A stretch of DNA of 64,000 nucleotides from contig NZ_BMIA01000007.1 of the NCBI RefSeq assembly GCF_014641595.1, positions 162,113-226,112 of the forward strand. Direction: 5' to 3'. How positions within the stretch are numbered: the first letter of the stretch is position 1; every line of letters starts with the position of its first letter. The translations under genes were made by a program, and so were the position numbers. Positions 35,614 to 44,251 of this stretch are shown here, piece by piece. The notes beneath the pieces were generated by a model that saw only the letters and a list, made by a program, of their open reading frames with translations, did no database searches and was not told the origin of the DNA. This DNA is from Dyadobacter endophyticus. GTDB lineage: Bacteria; Bacteroidota; Bacteroidia; Cytophagales; Spirosomataceae.

Positions 35614-37116
35614 TCAATTATGGTTCAGCCGCGTCAGTTCGTCGGCGATTTTGCGGTCGTTGGAAAGGCGCGGAACCTTGTTCTGGCCACCGAGCTTGCC
35701 ATTGGCCCTCATGTAATCGATGAAGGAGTTCTTACGCAATGGTACAAGTTCCAGTCGGCGGAGGATACTGCCGGTAATCAGGTCCTTATAGTAAATGTTG
35801 AGTTCTATCAACCGGCGGTCGAGGTCGTTCGCAAATTGTTCCATATCGTGCGGCCGGGTGGCAAATTCTACCAGCCATTCGTGATAAGGAAGGCCACCAT
35901 CCTTGGAATTTACCATCGGCGCGACAGTTAGTTCCACTACTTCGGTTTCGGGATGCCTTTCCAATGCGTATTTCAAGGCCTTCTCAATTTCTTCACCAAT
36001 TACGTGCTCACCGAATGCCGAGATAAAATGCTTGATTCGCCCGGTTACCAATACTTTATAAGGATCAGTCGAGACAAACTTGACGGTATCGCCGAGTGAA
36101 TAGCCCCACAACCCCGCATTATTATTAACAATCACTGCATAATTCTTGCCAACTTCCACCTCACCGATCGATAACCGGCGCGGGTTTTCATCAAAGTAGT
36201 TTTCAACCGGAATGAATTCGAAGAAAATACCGGTATCGAGCAAAAGAAGTAATCCCTCTTCATTTTGCTTATCCTGGTAGGCCAGAAACCCTTCCGAAGC
36301 AGGATAGAGTTCAATTGAGTCGATGCGTTTGCCAATGGATTCGAACAATTTGGCACGGTAAGGCTCGAAATTTACACCACCATATATAAAAAGGGAGAAA
36401 TCGGGAAAAACGTCCTTGATCTTCTTACCGGTGCGCTCGATAATGCGGTCGAAATACATTTGCACCCAAGGCGGAATACCTGAAATGAGCGACATCCGCT
36501 GGCCGAGCGTTTCGTCGATGATCTTGTCAAGCTTGGTTTCCCAATCCTCAATGCAGTTGGTTTCGTAGCTCGGGAGCTGGTTCGAGCGCAGGTACGACGG
36601 TACGTGGTGGTTGGAGATCCCTGACAGGCGGCCTGTCAGTACCCCGCCGGTGTCTGTCAGTATCGGGCTGCCTGATAAGAAAATCAGTTTATTGTCCAGA
36701 AAATCAGCCTTTTGCGTCTCATTAACATACGTCAAAATGGCATTACGCGCCGAATCGATGTGGTTGGAGATCGAGTCCTTCGAAATTGGGATGTATTTGG
36801 TGCCCGAGGTCGTTCCGGAAGTCTTTGCAAAATACAGCGGCTTACCCGGCCATAAAATATCACTTTCCCCTGATTTTATTTTCTCGACATAAGGTTTCAG
36901 GTCTTCATAATCGTTCACCGGAACGGCCTGCTTGAAGTCGGCGTAGCTATGAATGTCTTTGAAGAAATGGTCTTTGCCAAACTGCGTTCCGACCGCTTTC
37001 TTTACGAGTTCCGCTCTCCACTTTTCCTGAACCTCAACACTTCGCGCGATCCATTCCTGTTGCTGCCTGATAATGTAACGGGCCAGTGGCCTGCTCAAAA
37101 TTGATCTGATTCCCAT
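35614..37116 (-). CDS. GH3 auxin-responsive-promoter-like acyl-adenylating protein
   Basis: 500 residues. Adenylate-forming superfamily: the ATP motif FAKTSGTTSGTKYIP (about residue 95) is intact. It also has YPASEGF, GDTVKF and the hinge region VTGRIKHFISAFGEHV. Plant GH3 enzymes join amino acids to jasmonate or auxin. In Bacteroidota these proteins are widespread but their substrate is unknown to me. The gene precedes dxr by 25 bases on the same strand, so they may be co-transcribed. This position offers no clear functional clue. A role in making an acyl-amide, for example of a fatty acid or a polar headgroup, is speculative. Confidence 0.85.
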   Translation of the reverse strand: MGIRSILSRPLARYIIRQQQEWIARSVEVQEKWRAELVKKAVGTQFGKDHFFKDIHSYADFKQAVPVNDYEDLKPYVEKIKSGESDILWPGKPLYFAKTSGTTSGTKYIPISKDSISNHIDSARNAILTYVNETQKADFLDNKLIFLSGSPILTDTGGVLTGRLSGISNHHVPSYLRSNQLPSYETNCIEDWETKLDKIIDETLGQRMSLISGIPPWVQMYFDRIIERTGKKIKDVFPDFSLFIYGGVNFEPYRAKLFESIGKRIDSIELYPASEGFLAYQDKQNEEGLLLLLDTGIFFEFIPVENYFDENPRRLSIGEVEVGKNYAVIVNNNAGLWGYSLGDTVKFVSTDPYKVLVTGRIKHFISAFGEHVIGEEIEKALKYALERHPETEVVELTVAPMVNSKDGGLPYHEWLVEFATRPHDMEQFANDLDRRLIELNIYYKDLITGSILRRLELVPLRKNSFIDYMRANGKLGGQNKVPRLSNDRKIADELTRLNHN

Positions 37117-37277
37117 AGTGAAAACAAATGTACGCAGGATTTACAAATTCCATGATTTAGCGCTTCCCGGAAAGCCGTTGGGGAGCCATTAGAACCCCCC
37201 GGGGAGGCCGTTTGGGAATGCCTTGGCAACTAGTTTTACACCCTTCGGATACCGCATACCGAAATTTTTTAAATGCC

Positions 37278-37307
37278 TTTGTTTGTGGTTAATAATCTGT
37301 AATTTTG
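37278..37307 (+). promoter_or_regulatory. promoter of mreB
   Basis: TTTG at 37278-37281, an 18-base spacer and TAATTTTG at 37300-37307, a full match to the Bacteroidota consensus. The mreB start lies 42 bases further on. Confidence 0.75.
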
Positions 37308-37349
37308 CCATCCTGAAATCAAAGTGGGCAAAAGTTTTTAAAAATATAT

Positions 37350-38375
37350 ATGGGATTGTTTGATTTTTTGACGAGCGATATAGCGATCGATTTGGGTACT
37401 GCAAATACTTTGATCATCCATAAAGATACAGTTGTTGTTGATGAGCCGTCGATCATTGCCATGGATAAAACCACGGGCAAAGTGCTGGCGATCGGGCACA
37501 CAGCAATGCAAATGCATGAAAAAACCAACGAGAATATAAAAACCATCCGTCCCTTGAAAGACGGGGTGATTGCCGACTTTACGGCCGCTGAAATGATGAT
37601 ACGGGGGATGATCAAAATGATCGACACCGGTAGCCGTTTCTTCACTCCTTCCCACCGCATGGTAGTTTGTATTCCTTCGGGAATCACCGAGGTTGAAAAA
37701 CGTGCAGTAAAAGATTCCTGCGAGCATGCAGGCGCGAAGGAAGTATATATGGTGCACGAACCCATTGCTGCTGCAATCGGTATCGGTATCGATATTACAC
37801 AGCCCAACGGGGTGATGATCGTCGATATCGGTGGCGGTACTACCGAAATCGCGGTAATCGCATTGTCGGGTATCGTGTGCGAGCAGTCGGTACGCATTGC
37901 GGGCGACGTTTTCACGCGTGATATCGTCGATTACATGCGCCGTGAACATAACCTGCTGATCGGTGAGCGTTCTGCGGAACTGATCAAAATGGCGATCGGT
38001 TCGGCATCGCCGGAGCTCGAAGTACCATTGGACGATTACCAGATCCGCGGCCGTGACCTTATGACAGGTATTCCAAAGGAAATCCGCGTCACTTACAGCG
38101 AAATTGCGTATTCTCTCGATAAATCGATCTCCAAAATTGAAGAGGGTGTGATGAAAGCCCTCGAAATCTCTCCTCCCGAGCTTTCTGCGGATATTTTCAA
38201 AAACGGTATTTACCTCACAGGCGGCGGGGCGTTGATCCACGGCCTCGACAGACGTATCGCCCAGAAAACCAAGCTGCCCGTTCACATCGCCGACGATCCG
38301 TTGAAGGCCGTTGTAAAAGGCACCGGGGAAGTCCTCAAAAACCTCGAACTATACAAGCCTGTACTGATTTCGTAG
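37350..38375 (+). CDS. mreB: rod-shape-determining actin-like protein MreB
   Basis: 341 residues. Bacterial actin homologue, organises wall synthesis at the inner membrane. The N terminus has the phosphate 1 loop IAIDLGTANTLI, then PSIIAMDK and RPLKDGVIADFTAAE, the phosphate 2 region MIVDIGGGTTEIAVIALSG and the adenosine segment YLTGGGALIHGLD. The length is that of MreB (about 340). First gene of mreBCD with a strong promoter. The stop-to-mreC gap is 117 bases. Confidence 0.98.
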   Translation: MGLFDFLTSDIAIDLGTANTLIIHKDTVVVDEPSIIAMDKTTGKVLAIGHTAMQMHEKTNENIKTIRPLKDGVIADFTAAEMMIRGMIKMIDTGSRFFTPSHRMVVCIPSGITEVEKRAVKDSCEHAGAKEVYMVHEPIAAAIGIGIDITQPNGVMIVDIGGGTTEIAVIALSGIVCEQSVRIAGDVFTRDIVDYMRREHNLLIGERSAELIKMAIGSASPELEVPLDDYQIRGRDLMTGIPKEIRVTYSEIAYSLDKSISKIEEGVMKALEISPPELSADIFKNGIYLTGGGALIHGLDRRIAQKTKLPVHIADDPLKAVVKGTGEVLKNLELYKPVLIS

Positions 38376-38492
38376 GATCGGAGCGCTCACAGTTCGTCAA
38401 CCCGCGCAGCACGCGGCGCTCAGCGTCCGAAAAAATTTCTATTTTTGCGCATTGTGCGCCGGCCGATGAACTGCGCGTGAACATTTTAACCC

Positions 38493-39335
38493 ATGCTCCA
38501 ACTCGTTGATTTCGTTGTCCGGAATCGTTTCTTTTTGGTTTTTGTGTTGCTGGAAGTGCTCAGTGTATGGCTGATCGTGCGCAACAACACCTACTGGGGA
38601 GCTACCTATTTCAATACTTCGAATTACTACGTGGCCAAAACGCTCGCGTTTTCGAACTCGGTACGCGATTATACCAAGCTCGACGAGATTAATGCCGACC
38701 TCGCGAGCGAGAATGCGCATTTGCACGCGCTGGTAGCAAAGCTGAGCCAAACGAATTCAGGTCAGTTGCCCGCAGGCTACGTGCCCGATTCGGCATTCGC
38801 GGCAAGGTTTACCTACACTGTTGCCAAGGTCGTAGACAATGAAACCAACAAGGCGAACAATGTCATCACGATCGACAAGGGTACCGCACATGGTATCAAG
38901 CCGGGTATGGGCGTCATTTCGGCGACGGGTGTGGTCGGTAAGGTGCGGTTCTGTTCGGAGCATTATTCGGTAATCACGTCGATCCTGCATTCGAACTTCA
39001 TGGTATCGTCCAAACTCGTGCGCAGCAAGGAAATCGGGTATGCCAAATGGGACGGGAAAGATCCTAACCTGATCGATATGATCGACGTGTCGAAATATAC
39101 GAAAGTCTATAAGGGCGATTCGGCGGTTACCTCCGACCAGAACTCGGTCTTCCCGCCCAACATCATGGTCGGAAAAGTGGAACACGTAGCGGTAAACCCC
39201 AACCAGACTTTTTATAATATTACCCTGCGGCTCGCAACCGACTTCCGGAACCTGTCATACGTGTATGTGGTACAAAATCACCAACTTGTAGAACAGGAAA
39301 ACCTTAAATCAAGAACAATAGAACTGAAAAAATGA
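38493..39335 (+). CDS. mreC: rod shape-determining protein MreC
   Basis: 280 residues. One N-terminal membrane helix (FFLVFVLLEVLSVWLIV, about residues 13-30), a coiled coil (about 65-90: EINADLASENAHLHALV) and a periplasmic beta domain (about 105-270; VITIDKGTAHGIKPGMGV, GVVGKV) as in MreC. It links MreB to penicillin-binding proteins. Its last four bases overlap the mreD start (ATGA). The order mreB-mreC-mreD is conserved. Confidence 0.94.
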   Translation: MLQLVDFVVRNRFFLVFVLLEVLSVWLIVRNNTYWGATYFNTSNYYVAKTLAFSNSVRDYTKLDEINADLASENAHLHALVAKLSQTNSGQLPAGYVPDSAFAARFTYTVAKVVDNETNKANNVITIDKGTAHGIKPGMGVISATGVVGKVRFCSEHYSVITSILHSNFMVSSKLVRSKEIGYAKWDGKDPNLIDMIDVSKYTKVYKGDSAVTSDQNSVFPPNIMVGKVEHVAVNPNQTFYNITLRLATDFRNLSYVYVVQNHQLVEQENLKSRTIELKK

Positions 39336-39835
39336 GCTTACGCGAGGCGATACAATATTCCCTGATGATCCTGCTTTACCTGTTTTTGCAGATCTTCTTT
39401 ATGCGGAATATCGTGCTGTTCAACTACGCGTTCTGTTTCATTTACATTGCGGCCATTCTACTGCTGCCCGCAGACATGGACCGGATGTATACGTTGCTGG
39501 TAGCCTTCGCAATAGGCTTTGTGGTGGATGTTTTCTCGAATACATTCGGCATGCATGCGGCTGCCACGGTGCTGATCGCCTACCTCAGGCCTTTCCTGAT
39601 CCATTACCAGATGAAGTCGCGCGGGGCCGAGCGCGCGGAGGTGGGCATACGTGCGCAGGGGCTCGGGGCATTTGTCTCGTACATTTTCCCGCTGATTTTA
39701 ATCCACCATTCGATGCTGTTCCTGATGGAGATGAACAACTTTGGAATGATCCTTTACACGCTGATCCGCATCGGTGCCAGCACATTATTTACGACTATTC
39801 TCATCATCTTGCTGGAACTCTTCTCCAAACGCTAG
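39332..39835 (+). CDS. mreD: rod shape-determining membrane protein MreD
   Basis: 167 residues with about five membrane helices (for example YSLMILLYLFLQIFFM, LLVAFAIGFVVDVFS, MLFLMEMNNFGMIL). This small, poorly conserved family is recognised mainly from position and topology. FAIGFVVDVFSNTFGMHA is the best conserved segment. The start overlaps mreC by 4 bases. No PBP2 or RodA gene follows, unlike in many bacteria. A short GC-rich hairpin is next. Confidence 0.9.
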   Translation: MSLREAIQYSLMILLYLFLQIFFMRNIVLFNYAFCFIYIAAILLLPADMDRMYTLLVAFAIGFVVDVFSNTFGMHAAATVLIAYLRPFLIHYQMKSRGAERAEVGIRAQGLGAFVSYIFPLILIHHSMLFLMEMNNFGMILYTLIRIGASTLFTTILIILLELFSKR

Positions 39836-39846
39836 CATGACATTTT

Positions 39847-39863
39847 GGCGGAGCCGCCTTTTT
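39847..39863 (+). terminator. probable terminator after mreBCD
   Basis: Short GC-rich stem GGCG/CGCC (39847-39858) followed by T5 (39859-39863), 11 bases after the mreD stop. A weak stem, so moderate confidence. Confidence 0.45.
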
Positions 39864-40065
39864 GGCTCGGAATTTGATGTATTGACATTGAATTAACGGT
39901 AGGAGGCGACACCGCTGGGGAAACAGGTTAAACCCATCTCTTTTTAATTTTATCGTGAAATTAGGGCAGTTAAGGGGCTCCAATCAGCCATTTATCAAAT
40001 TTTAATTTGTACGAATTGGAGCTGTTATTAATCTTTGTAAATTCAGCATTCCTATGTTAGTTGCC

Positions 40066-40653
40066 ATGTCAGAAACGCTCACGACTAATGAATACACGGA
40101 TGATCTTCGTTATGAAGTATTTAACCGCGAGTTCATGCCACACATTGACTCCATGTACAACTTCGCCTTCCGCCTCACTATGGACGAAGACGATGCAAAC
40201 GACCTGGTTCAAGACACATATCTGAAGGCGTTCCGTTTTATATCTTCTTTCGAGCAGGGTACCAACGCAAAAGCCTGGCTTTTCAGGATCCTCAAAAACA
40301 GCTTCATCAACGACTACCGTAAAAAAAGTAAAGAACCTTCCAAAGTTGATTATCAGGAAGTTGAAACGACCTATAATTCCGAGGAAGCATCCGATACCAC
40401 TTATACCGTAGATCTCCGTGCTGACGCTGTACAGGAACTGATCGGCGATGAAGTTGCAAACGCACTCAACGCCCTGCCTGTCGACTTCAGAACGGTCATC
40501 ATTCTCTGCGATATCGAAGGTTTCACCTACGAGGAGATGGCCAAAATCCTGGACATTCCCATCGGAACGGTGAGATCCAGATTGCACCGCGCGCGGAACC
40601 TCCTGAAAGAAAAACTCAGAAGCTACGCGAGCTCAATGGGATATGATTCATAG
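40066..40653 (+). CDS. ECF-type RNA polymerase sigma factor
   Basis: 195 residues from the ATG at 40066. An ATG four codons upstream (40054) is an alternative. The later one gives a more usual leader from the promoter-like TTAATCTTTG at 40028-40037. Regions 2 and 4 are clear: MYNFAFRLTMDEDDANDLVQDTYLKAFRFI contains the minus-10 binding helix (DDANDLVQDTYLKAF), and the C-terminal region 4 has the helix-turn-helix EGFTYEEMAKILDIPIGTVRSRLHRAR. The linker is short as in sigma-E-like factors. It is followed after 82 bases by a zinc-finger-like protein that is probably its anti-sigma. The regulon is unknown. Confidence 0.93.
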   Translation: MSETLTTNEYTDDLRYEVFNREFMPHIDSMYNFAFRLTMDEDDANDLVQDTYLKAFRFISSFEQGTNAKAWLFRILKNSFINDYRKKSKEPSKVDYQEVETTYNSEEASDTTYTVDLRADAVQELIGDEVANALNALPVDFRTVIILCDIEGFTYEEMAKILDIPIGTVRSRLHRARNLLKEKLRSYASSMGYDS

Positions 40654-40735
40654 GTTGTGAAACTTTTTTTGCAACCTCTTCGGTTATAGGGTACAACTGT
40701 ACATATATTCCATTATTCTTTTTTCATTTTAACTA

Positions 40736-41023
40736 ATGAATGCATCTTCCACGACGCCTTCTGTAACAGAAGTTGCGCAAAAACAAATGAAGCATACCTG
40801 CGAGCATCATGCTGAGTGTATGAAAATCATTCAGGCGATCCTGGATGACGAGGCGAGCGAAGCAGAGAAGGACCACTTCCGCGAAAACATGGACAAATGC
40901 ATCCCTTGTATCGAATCATACCGACTGGAAAAGTGCATCAAGGATTCCCTCAACAACAAGATTGTCAAGAAGCCTTGCCCGGAGAGCATTCTCAATACGA
41001 TTATTTCAAAAATTAACAGTTAA
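40736..41023 (+). CDS. putative zinc-binding anti-sigma factor
   Basis: 95 residues, soluble. The central segment DHFRENMDKCIPCIESY has the H-x7-C-x2-C pattern that resembles the ZAS-type zinc motif of anti-sigma factors (normally H-x3-C-x2-C), and an additional CEHHAEC lies near residue 21. No membrane helix, so it would be a cytosolic redox-type anti-sigma. It follows the ECF sigma gene by 82 bases on the same strand. Recognition is from position and metal pattern, as the sequence is short. The last codons precede gmk by 9 bases. Confidence 0.72.
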   Translation: MNASSTTPSVTEVAQKQMKHTCEHHAECMKIIQAILDDEASEAEKDHFRENMDKCIPCIESYRLEKCIKDSLNNKIVKKPCPESILNTIISKINS

Positions 41024-41032
41024 TCTGTTCGA

Positions 41033-41602
41033 GTGAAAGGTAAGCTTATCATATTTTCTGCCCCTTCCGGATCCGGAAAGACCACCATTGTAAGGCATCT
41101 TTTAAATAAATACACACAGCAACTGGCATTTTCAGTCTCGGCCTGCACGCGCACACGTCGCGAGCACGAGGTGGACGGCAAGGATTACTACTTCCTGACC
41201 TTACAGGATTTTCGTCAGAAAATCGCGGATCAGCAGTTTGCGGAATGGGAGGAAGTTTACGCCGGTAATTACTACGGCACGCTCAAAACTGAAATACAAC
41301 GCCTTTGGGATGAAGGCAAACATGTCCTCTTCGATGTGGACGTGAAAGGAGGTTTGAAACTGAAAGAAGCATATGGCGACGCTGCACTCGCTGTATTCGT
41401 AAAGGTTACCTCCGACGAAGAAATCAAACGCCGCCTGTCGCGCCGCGGTACCGAAACGCCCGAAACGCTTGCCACCCGCCTGGCAAAGGTGCGTTACGAA
41501 CAGAGTTTCGAGCACGAGTTCGACGTGGTACTTGTCAACGACGAACTGGACGAAGCGCTTGCCAAAGCGGAAGAACTCGTTCAGGCATTCGTTCAATCCT
41601 AA
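41033..41602 (+). CDS. gmk: guanylate kinase
   Basis: 189 residues, GTG start at 41033. This start begins the family N terminus (KGKLIIFSAPSGSGKTT). P-loop SAPSGSGKTT (about residues 9-18), then SACTRTRREHEVDGKDYYFL, the GMP-binding segment (S, R, R, Y), and RLSRRGTETPE in the lid. It phosphorylates GMP to GDP. Part of the run sigma, anti-sigma, gmk, nadD. 12 bases separate it from nadD. Confidence 0.97.
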   Translation: MKGKLIIFSAPSGSGKTTIVRHLLNKYTQQLAFSVSACTRTRREHEVDGKDYYFLTLQDFRQKIADQQFAEWEEVYAGNYYGTLKTEIQRLWDEGKHVLFDVDVKGGLKLKEAYGDAALAVFVKVTSDEEIKRRLSRRGTETPETLATRLAKVRYEQSFEHEFDVVLVNDELDEALAKAEELVQAFVQS

Positions 41603-41614
41603 AATTTATTGCCC

Positions 41615-42187
41615 ATGAAGATCGGCCTGTTTTTCGGATCGTTCAATCCTATTCACGTCGGTCATCTGATCATTGCCAACACCATGGCCACCACCACCGA
41701 CCTCGAACAGGTCTGGTTTATCGTGAGCCCGCAAAATCCATTCAAGAAAAACAACAGCCTCCTGCACGAATTCGACCGTTTCGACCTGGTGCAGCGTGCT
41801 ATTTCGGATAATACGTCGCTCAGGGCCAACGACATAGAGTTCCACATGCCCAAGCCGAGCTACACGATCGATACGCTCGTGCGCTTGCAGGAGAAATTTC
41901 CGCAGCATCAGTTCAAGCTGATCATGGGAGAAGATAACCTGGCGCAATTCCCGAACTGGAAGAACTACGAGAAGATTCTTGAATATACAGGGCTGTACGT
42001 TTACCCACGGCCCAACTCCAAAGCACACGTATTCGGTAACCATCCGAATGTAAAATTCGTGGAGGCCCCACTGTTGGATATTTCCGCCACATTCCTGCGC
42101 GCGTGTATTAAAAAGGGCCAATCGATCCGGTATATGGTGCCGGAGCCGGTGGAGCAACTTATTAAAATCAAGAAGTTTTATTTGTGA
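41615..42187 (+). CDS. nadD: nicotinate-nucleotide adenylyltransferase
   Basis: 190 residues from the ATG at 41615. NAD biosynthesis, joins nicotinate mononucleotide to AMP. The nucleotidylyl-transferase signature HxGH is in FFGSFNPIHVGHLIIA (residues 7-22). The substrate region MPKPSYTIDTL and the C-terminal ISATFLRACIKKG (SxTxxR-type) are present. The length is normal. It follows gmk and is convergent with a small lipoprotein gene. Confidence 0.96.
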   Translation: MKIGLFFGSFNPIHVGHLIIANTMATTTDLEQVWFIVSPQNPFKKNNSLLHEFDRFDLVQRAISDNTSLRANDIEFHMPKPSYTIDTLVRLQEKFPQHQFKLIMGEDNLAQFPNWKNYEKILEYTGLYVYPRPNSKAHVFGNHPNVKFVEAPLLDISATFLRACIKKGQSIRYMVPEPVEQLIKIKKFYL

Positions 42188-42205
42188 TAACCAACCCGGC
42201 TCTGA

Positions 42206-42595
42206 TCAAAGCGGCCTGTCCTGGTAAGTAATCTCCGAGAGCAAGCCCACTGCATTGAATTTCAGGAGCACCTTCCGCGCATTCGACTTGGCTTGCATGT
42301 TCTCGCATTGCGGGCCTTTTTCGAGGTAATAGACGTAGAACTTGGTATTGCGCTCGCCGAGCTGATGGATATCCGGCCTGCCCAATAGCTCCCCGATCGT
42401 ATCGGCAAACTTCCCTTTCAATTCTTTTTCGGCGCCCTTAAAATCGCCTTCCAGGCCTTTACGGACATCGTTGCAGCCTCCACGGTCGCCACGCCACTTT
42501 TTAAGGTCTAGATTGCCCAATTTATCGGGAGCGTTCGAACAGGCAGCAATAATGCCGATCAGCGCGGTAAGAAGGATTTTTATAGATACTTTCAT
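42206..42595 (-). CDS. small putative lipoprotein of unknown function
   Basis: 129 residues from the ATG at 42595. An in-frame ATG three codons upstream (42604) is equally possible. The N terminus MKVSIKILLTALIGIIAACSN is a lipoprotein signal with a lipobox IIAAC. The mature part is charged (KKWRGDRGGCNDVRKGLEGDFKGAEKELKG) and contains two more Cys residues that might form a disulfide. The family is not recognised. It is divergent from the next gene with 56 bases between the starts, so both may be expressed together from a shared region. Confidence 0.75.
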   Translation of the reverse strand: MKVSIKILLTALIGIIAACSNAPDKLGNLDLKKWRGDRGGCNDVRKGLEGDFKGAEKELKGKFADTIGELLGRPDIHQLGERNTKFYVYYLEKGPQCENMQAKSNARKVLLKFNAVGLLSEITYQDRPL

Positions 42596-42651
42596 TGTAC
42601 TCATTCGTTCATTCAAAAACAGAGGCGAATCTAGCCACACAACACGAGAAT

Positions 42652-43083
42652 ATGAAACAACTCCTGACCATACTCCTGGTGCTCGCCGTCCTGCCTGCCG
42701 TTGCTCAGGACAATACGCCCCTGCCCACCGACGGCACAGATTGCTCCAATTTGTTTTTCAAGGCGTTGCTCGACGAAGACGCGACGACCGTAGGCAACCT
42801 CATTTCAAATGATTTTACAGTCACCAGTTTCAATGGCCAAAATATTGACGGACGCGCGTTGCAGCAGGCAGTCGGGCAAGGTTACATTGTTATCGACTCC
42901 GGCATGCTCACAGGCACGCGCACGCGCGTCTACGGGGACGTGGCGGTTGTGCAGGGATTCTGGAATGTAAGCGCAAGGATTCAGAACAATGGCTTCAATG
43001 GCAACGTTGCGTATACAACTATATGCGTGCGCTCGGGTGGCAAATGGAAGGTTACGACGGCCCAATTCACACCCGCGCAGTAA
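42652..43083 (+). CDS. secreted NTF2-like (SnoaL/DUF4440) protein
   Basis: 143 residues from the ATG at 42652. MKQLLTILLVLAVLPAVAQ is a signal peptide. The mature protein has the NTF2-like cone pattern: a helix near LFFKALLDEDATTVGNLIS, then beta strands with VYGDVAVVQGFWNVSA and SGGKWKVTTAQFTP. The family members are diverse and may be enzymes or binding proteins, so no function can be given. A bidirectional terminator follows. Start codon preferred at 42652 over an earlier one because of the signal peptide. Confidence 0.8.
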   Translation: MKQLLTILLVLAVLPAVAQDNTPLPTDGTDCSNLFFKALLDEDATTVGNLISNDFTVTSFNGQNIDGRALQQAVGQGYIVIDSGMLTGTRTRVYGDVAVVQGFWNVSARIQNNGFNGNVAYTTICVRSGGKWKVTTAQFTPAQ

Positions 43084-43098
43084 CATCGGCGCATAAAA

Positions 43099-43125
43099 AA
43101 AGAGAACCGGAACCAGTTCTCTTTT
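43099..43125. terminator. bidirectional intrinsic terminator
   Basis: Stem AGAGAAC (43101-43107) with GTTCTCT (43116-43122), flanked by A6 (43095-43100) and T5. It ends both the NTF2-like gene and the convergent AraC gene. Confidence 0.85.
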
Positions 43126-43149
43126 TCAATTATAGTCTAACATTACATT

Positions 43150-44079
43150 CTAAACATTCATCAGCGATTCGCGACGGCGCATTTTTCCGGCCGGGATACC
43201 GAACATCATCTTGAAGCGGCGGCAGAAATAAGCGGTGTCTTTGTAACCCACATCGGAACCGATCGCGCGGATGCTTTTCTTCGACGTGCGGAGCAGATCC
43301 ACAGCCTTTTCCATGCGCTGGTATTCGATATAGTCTTGCGGGTTAATACCGGTCAGCATTTTGAAATATTGACCTACATAATCCTCTGAAACGTTCGCTA
43401 CGTTCGCCAGCACCTTGTTCGACAAGTCGCCGCCCAAGTTGTCTTTAATGTAAGCGAAAATGTCGATCAGACGAGGATCTTTGAAATAAGTACTGTTGGT
43501 AACCAGCTGCTCGACGAACAATTTGTTTTTCAGGATGTAGCGGATGATCTCGATCACCACCTCTTCGGTTTTGATCTTGATGATACGGCCTTTTCCTGGT
43601 GTATCGAGCATATCTTCCGTCAGAATCTGGTTGATCGTCGCCGCAATCTGATCGTCGCGTTTGATCAGGAACGGAGGCACGTCCAGAGATGTGAAGAAGT
43701 TCACGGTATCAAACACTTTCGCTTCGAAAGATATCAGACCGAACGAGTTGGGCAACTTTCCGATCAACGCCGGATCATGGCCTGCTTCGATATAATTGTC
43801 GCGGTTGGTCATGAACTCCTCGTTCGACACGGTCTTGGCTGAGGCACCGTTTCCGTAAGTTACGGTAGCGTGCTTGCCTCCCGGAATAAAGAGCATATCC
43901 CCTTCCTCAACCCTCTGCGACTCTTCTGAACCGAAAGAAACTTCACCATCGTACAGAATGGTCAGGGAGTTCTGTACGTCATAGAAGTTTTTAATTGTGA
44001 TGGGCTGTAAAATCCTGATATGACGGGCCTTCACAAATTTCACTCCCAACGACTCAATAATCTTATTATAGTCTTCCAT
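43150..44079 (-). CDS. AraC-family transcriptional regulator
   Basis: 309 residues from the ATG at 44079. The frame runs further upstream but the promoter boxes would then fall inside the gene. The C-terminal AraC DNA-binding domain (about 210-300) has two helix-turn-helix units: LSNKVLANVANVSEDYVGQYFKMLTG and IRAIGSDVGYKDTAYFCRRFK, the second carrying the RAIGSDVGYKD motif. The N-terminal half is a cupin-like ligand domain (VEEGDMLFIPGGKHATVTYG). The ligand is unknown. Two 15-bp direct repeats overlap promoter boxes just upstream, which points to autoregulation. Confidence 0.9.
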   Translation of the reverse strand: MEDYNKIIESLGVKFVKARHIRILQPITIKNFYDVQNSLTILYDGEVSFGSEESQRVEEGDMLFIPGGKHATVTYGNGASAKTVSNEEFMTNRDNYIEAGHDPALIGKLPNSFGLISFEAKVFDTVNFFTSLDVPPFLIKRDDQIAATINQILTEDMLDTPGKGRIIKIKTEEVVIEIIRYILKNKLFVEQLVTNSTYFKDPRLIDIFAYIKDNLGGDLSNKVLANVANVSEDYVGQYFKMLTGINPQDYIEYQRMEKAVDLLRTSKKSIRAIGSDVGYKDTAYFCRRFKMMFGIPAGKMRRRESLMNV

Positions 44080-44121
44080 ACTTGATATATTTAAGGGCCG
44101 TTTTGACCGATTATTCAAATT

Positions 44122-44154
44122 TTGTACAAATCTAATAAATTGTACAAAACTAAT
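44122..44154. promoter_or_regulatory. tandem operator-like direct repeats overlapping AraC promoter
   Basis: Two copies of TTGTACAAAnCTAAT at 44122-44136 and 44140-44154 (one mismatch, period 18). Each contains the perfect palindrome TTGTACAA and on the minus strand each supplies a TAnnTTTG box: TAGATTTG (complement of 44127-44134) and TAGTTTTG (complement of 44145-44152). The latter has a TTTG 17 bases upstream (complement of 44170-44173). Confidence 0.6.
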
Positions 44155-44251
44155 ACAAGTATAGTTTCACAAAAATTTGAAAAAAAGTGATATTTTGATA
44201 TTATTTTAATCCAAGATTCAGAATAAAATCGACTTTTGGGGGAATTACTAA

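Noticed and set aside
39977..40022. 8-bp inverted repeat GCTCCAAT/ATTGGAGC upstream of the ECF sigma gene
   Set aside because: Could be an operator, but 8 bp with a 30-base loop is expected by chance in a region of this size. Kept out of the feature list.
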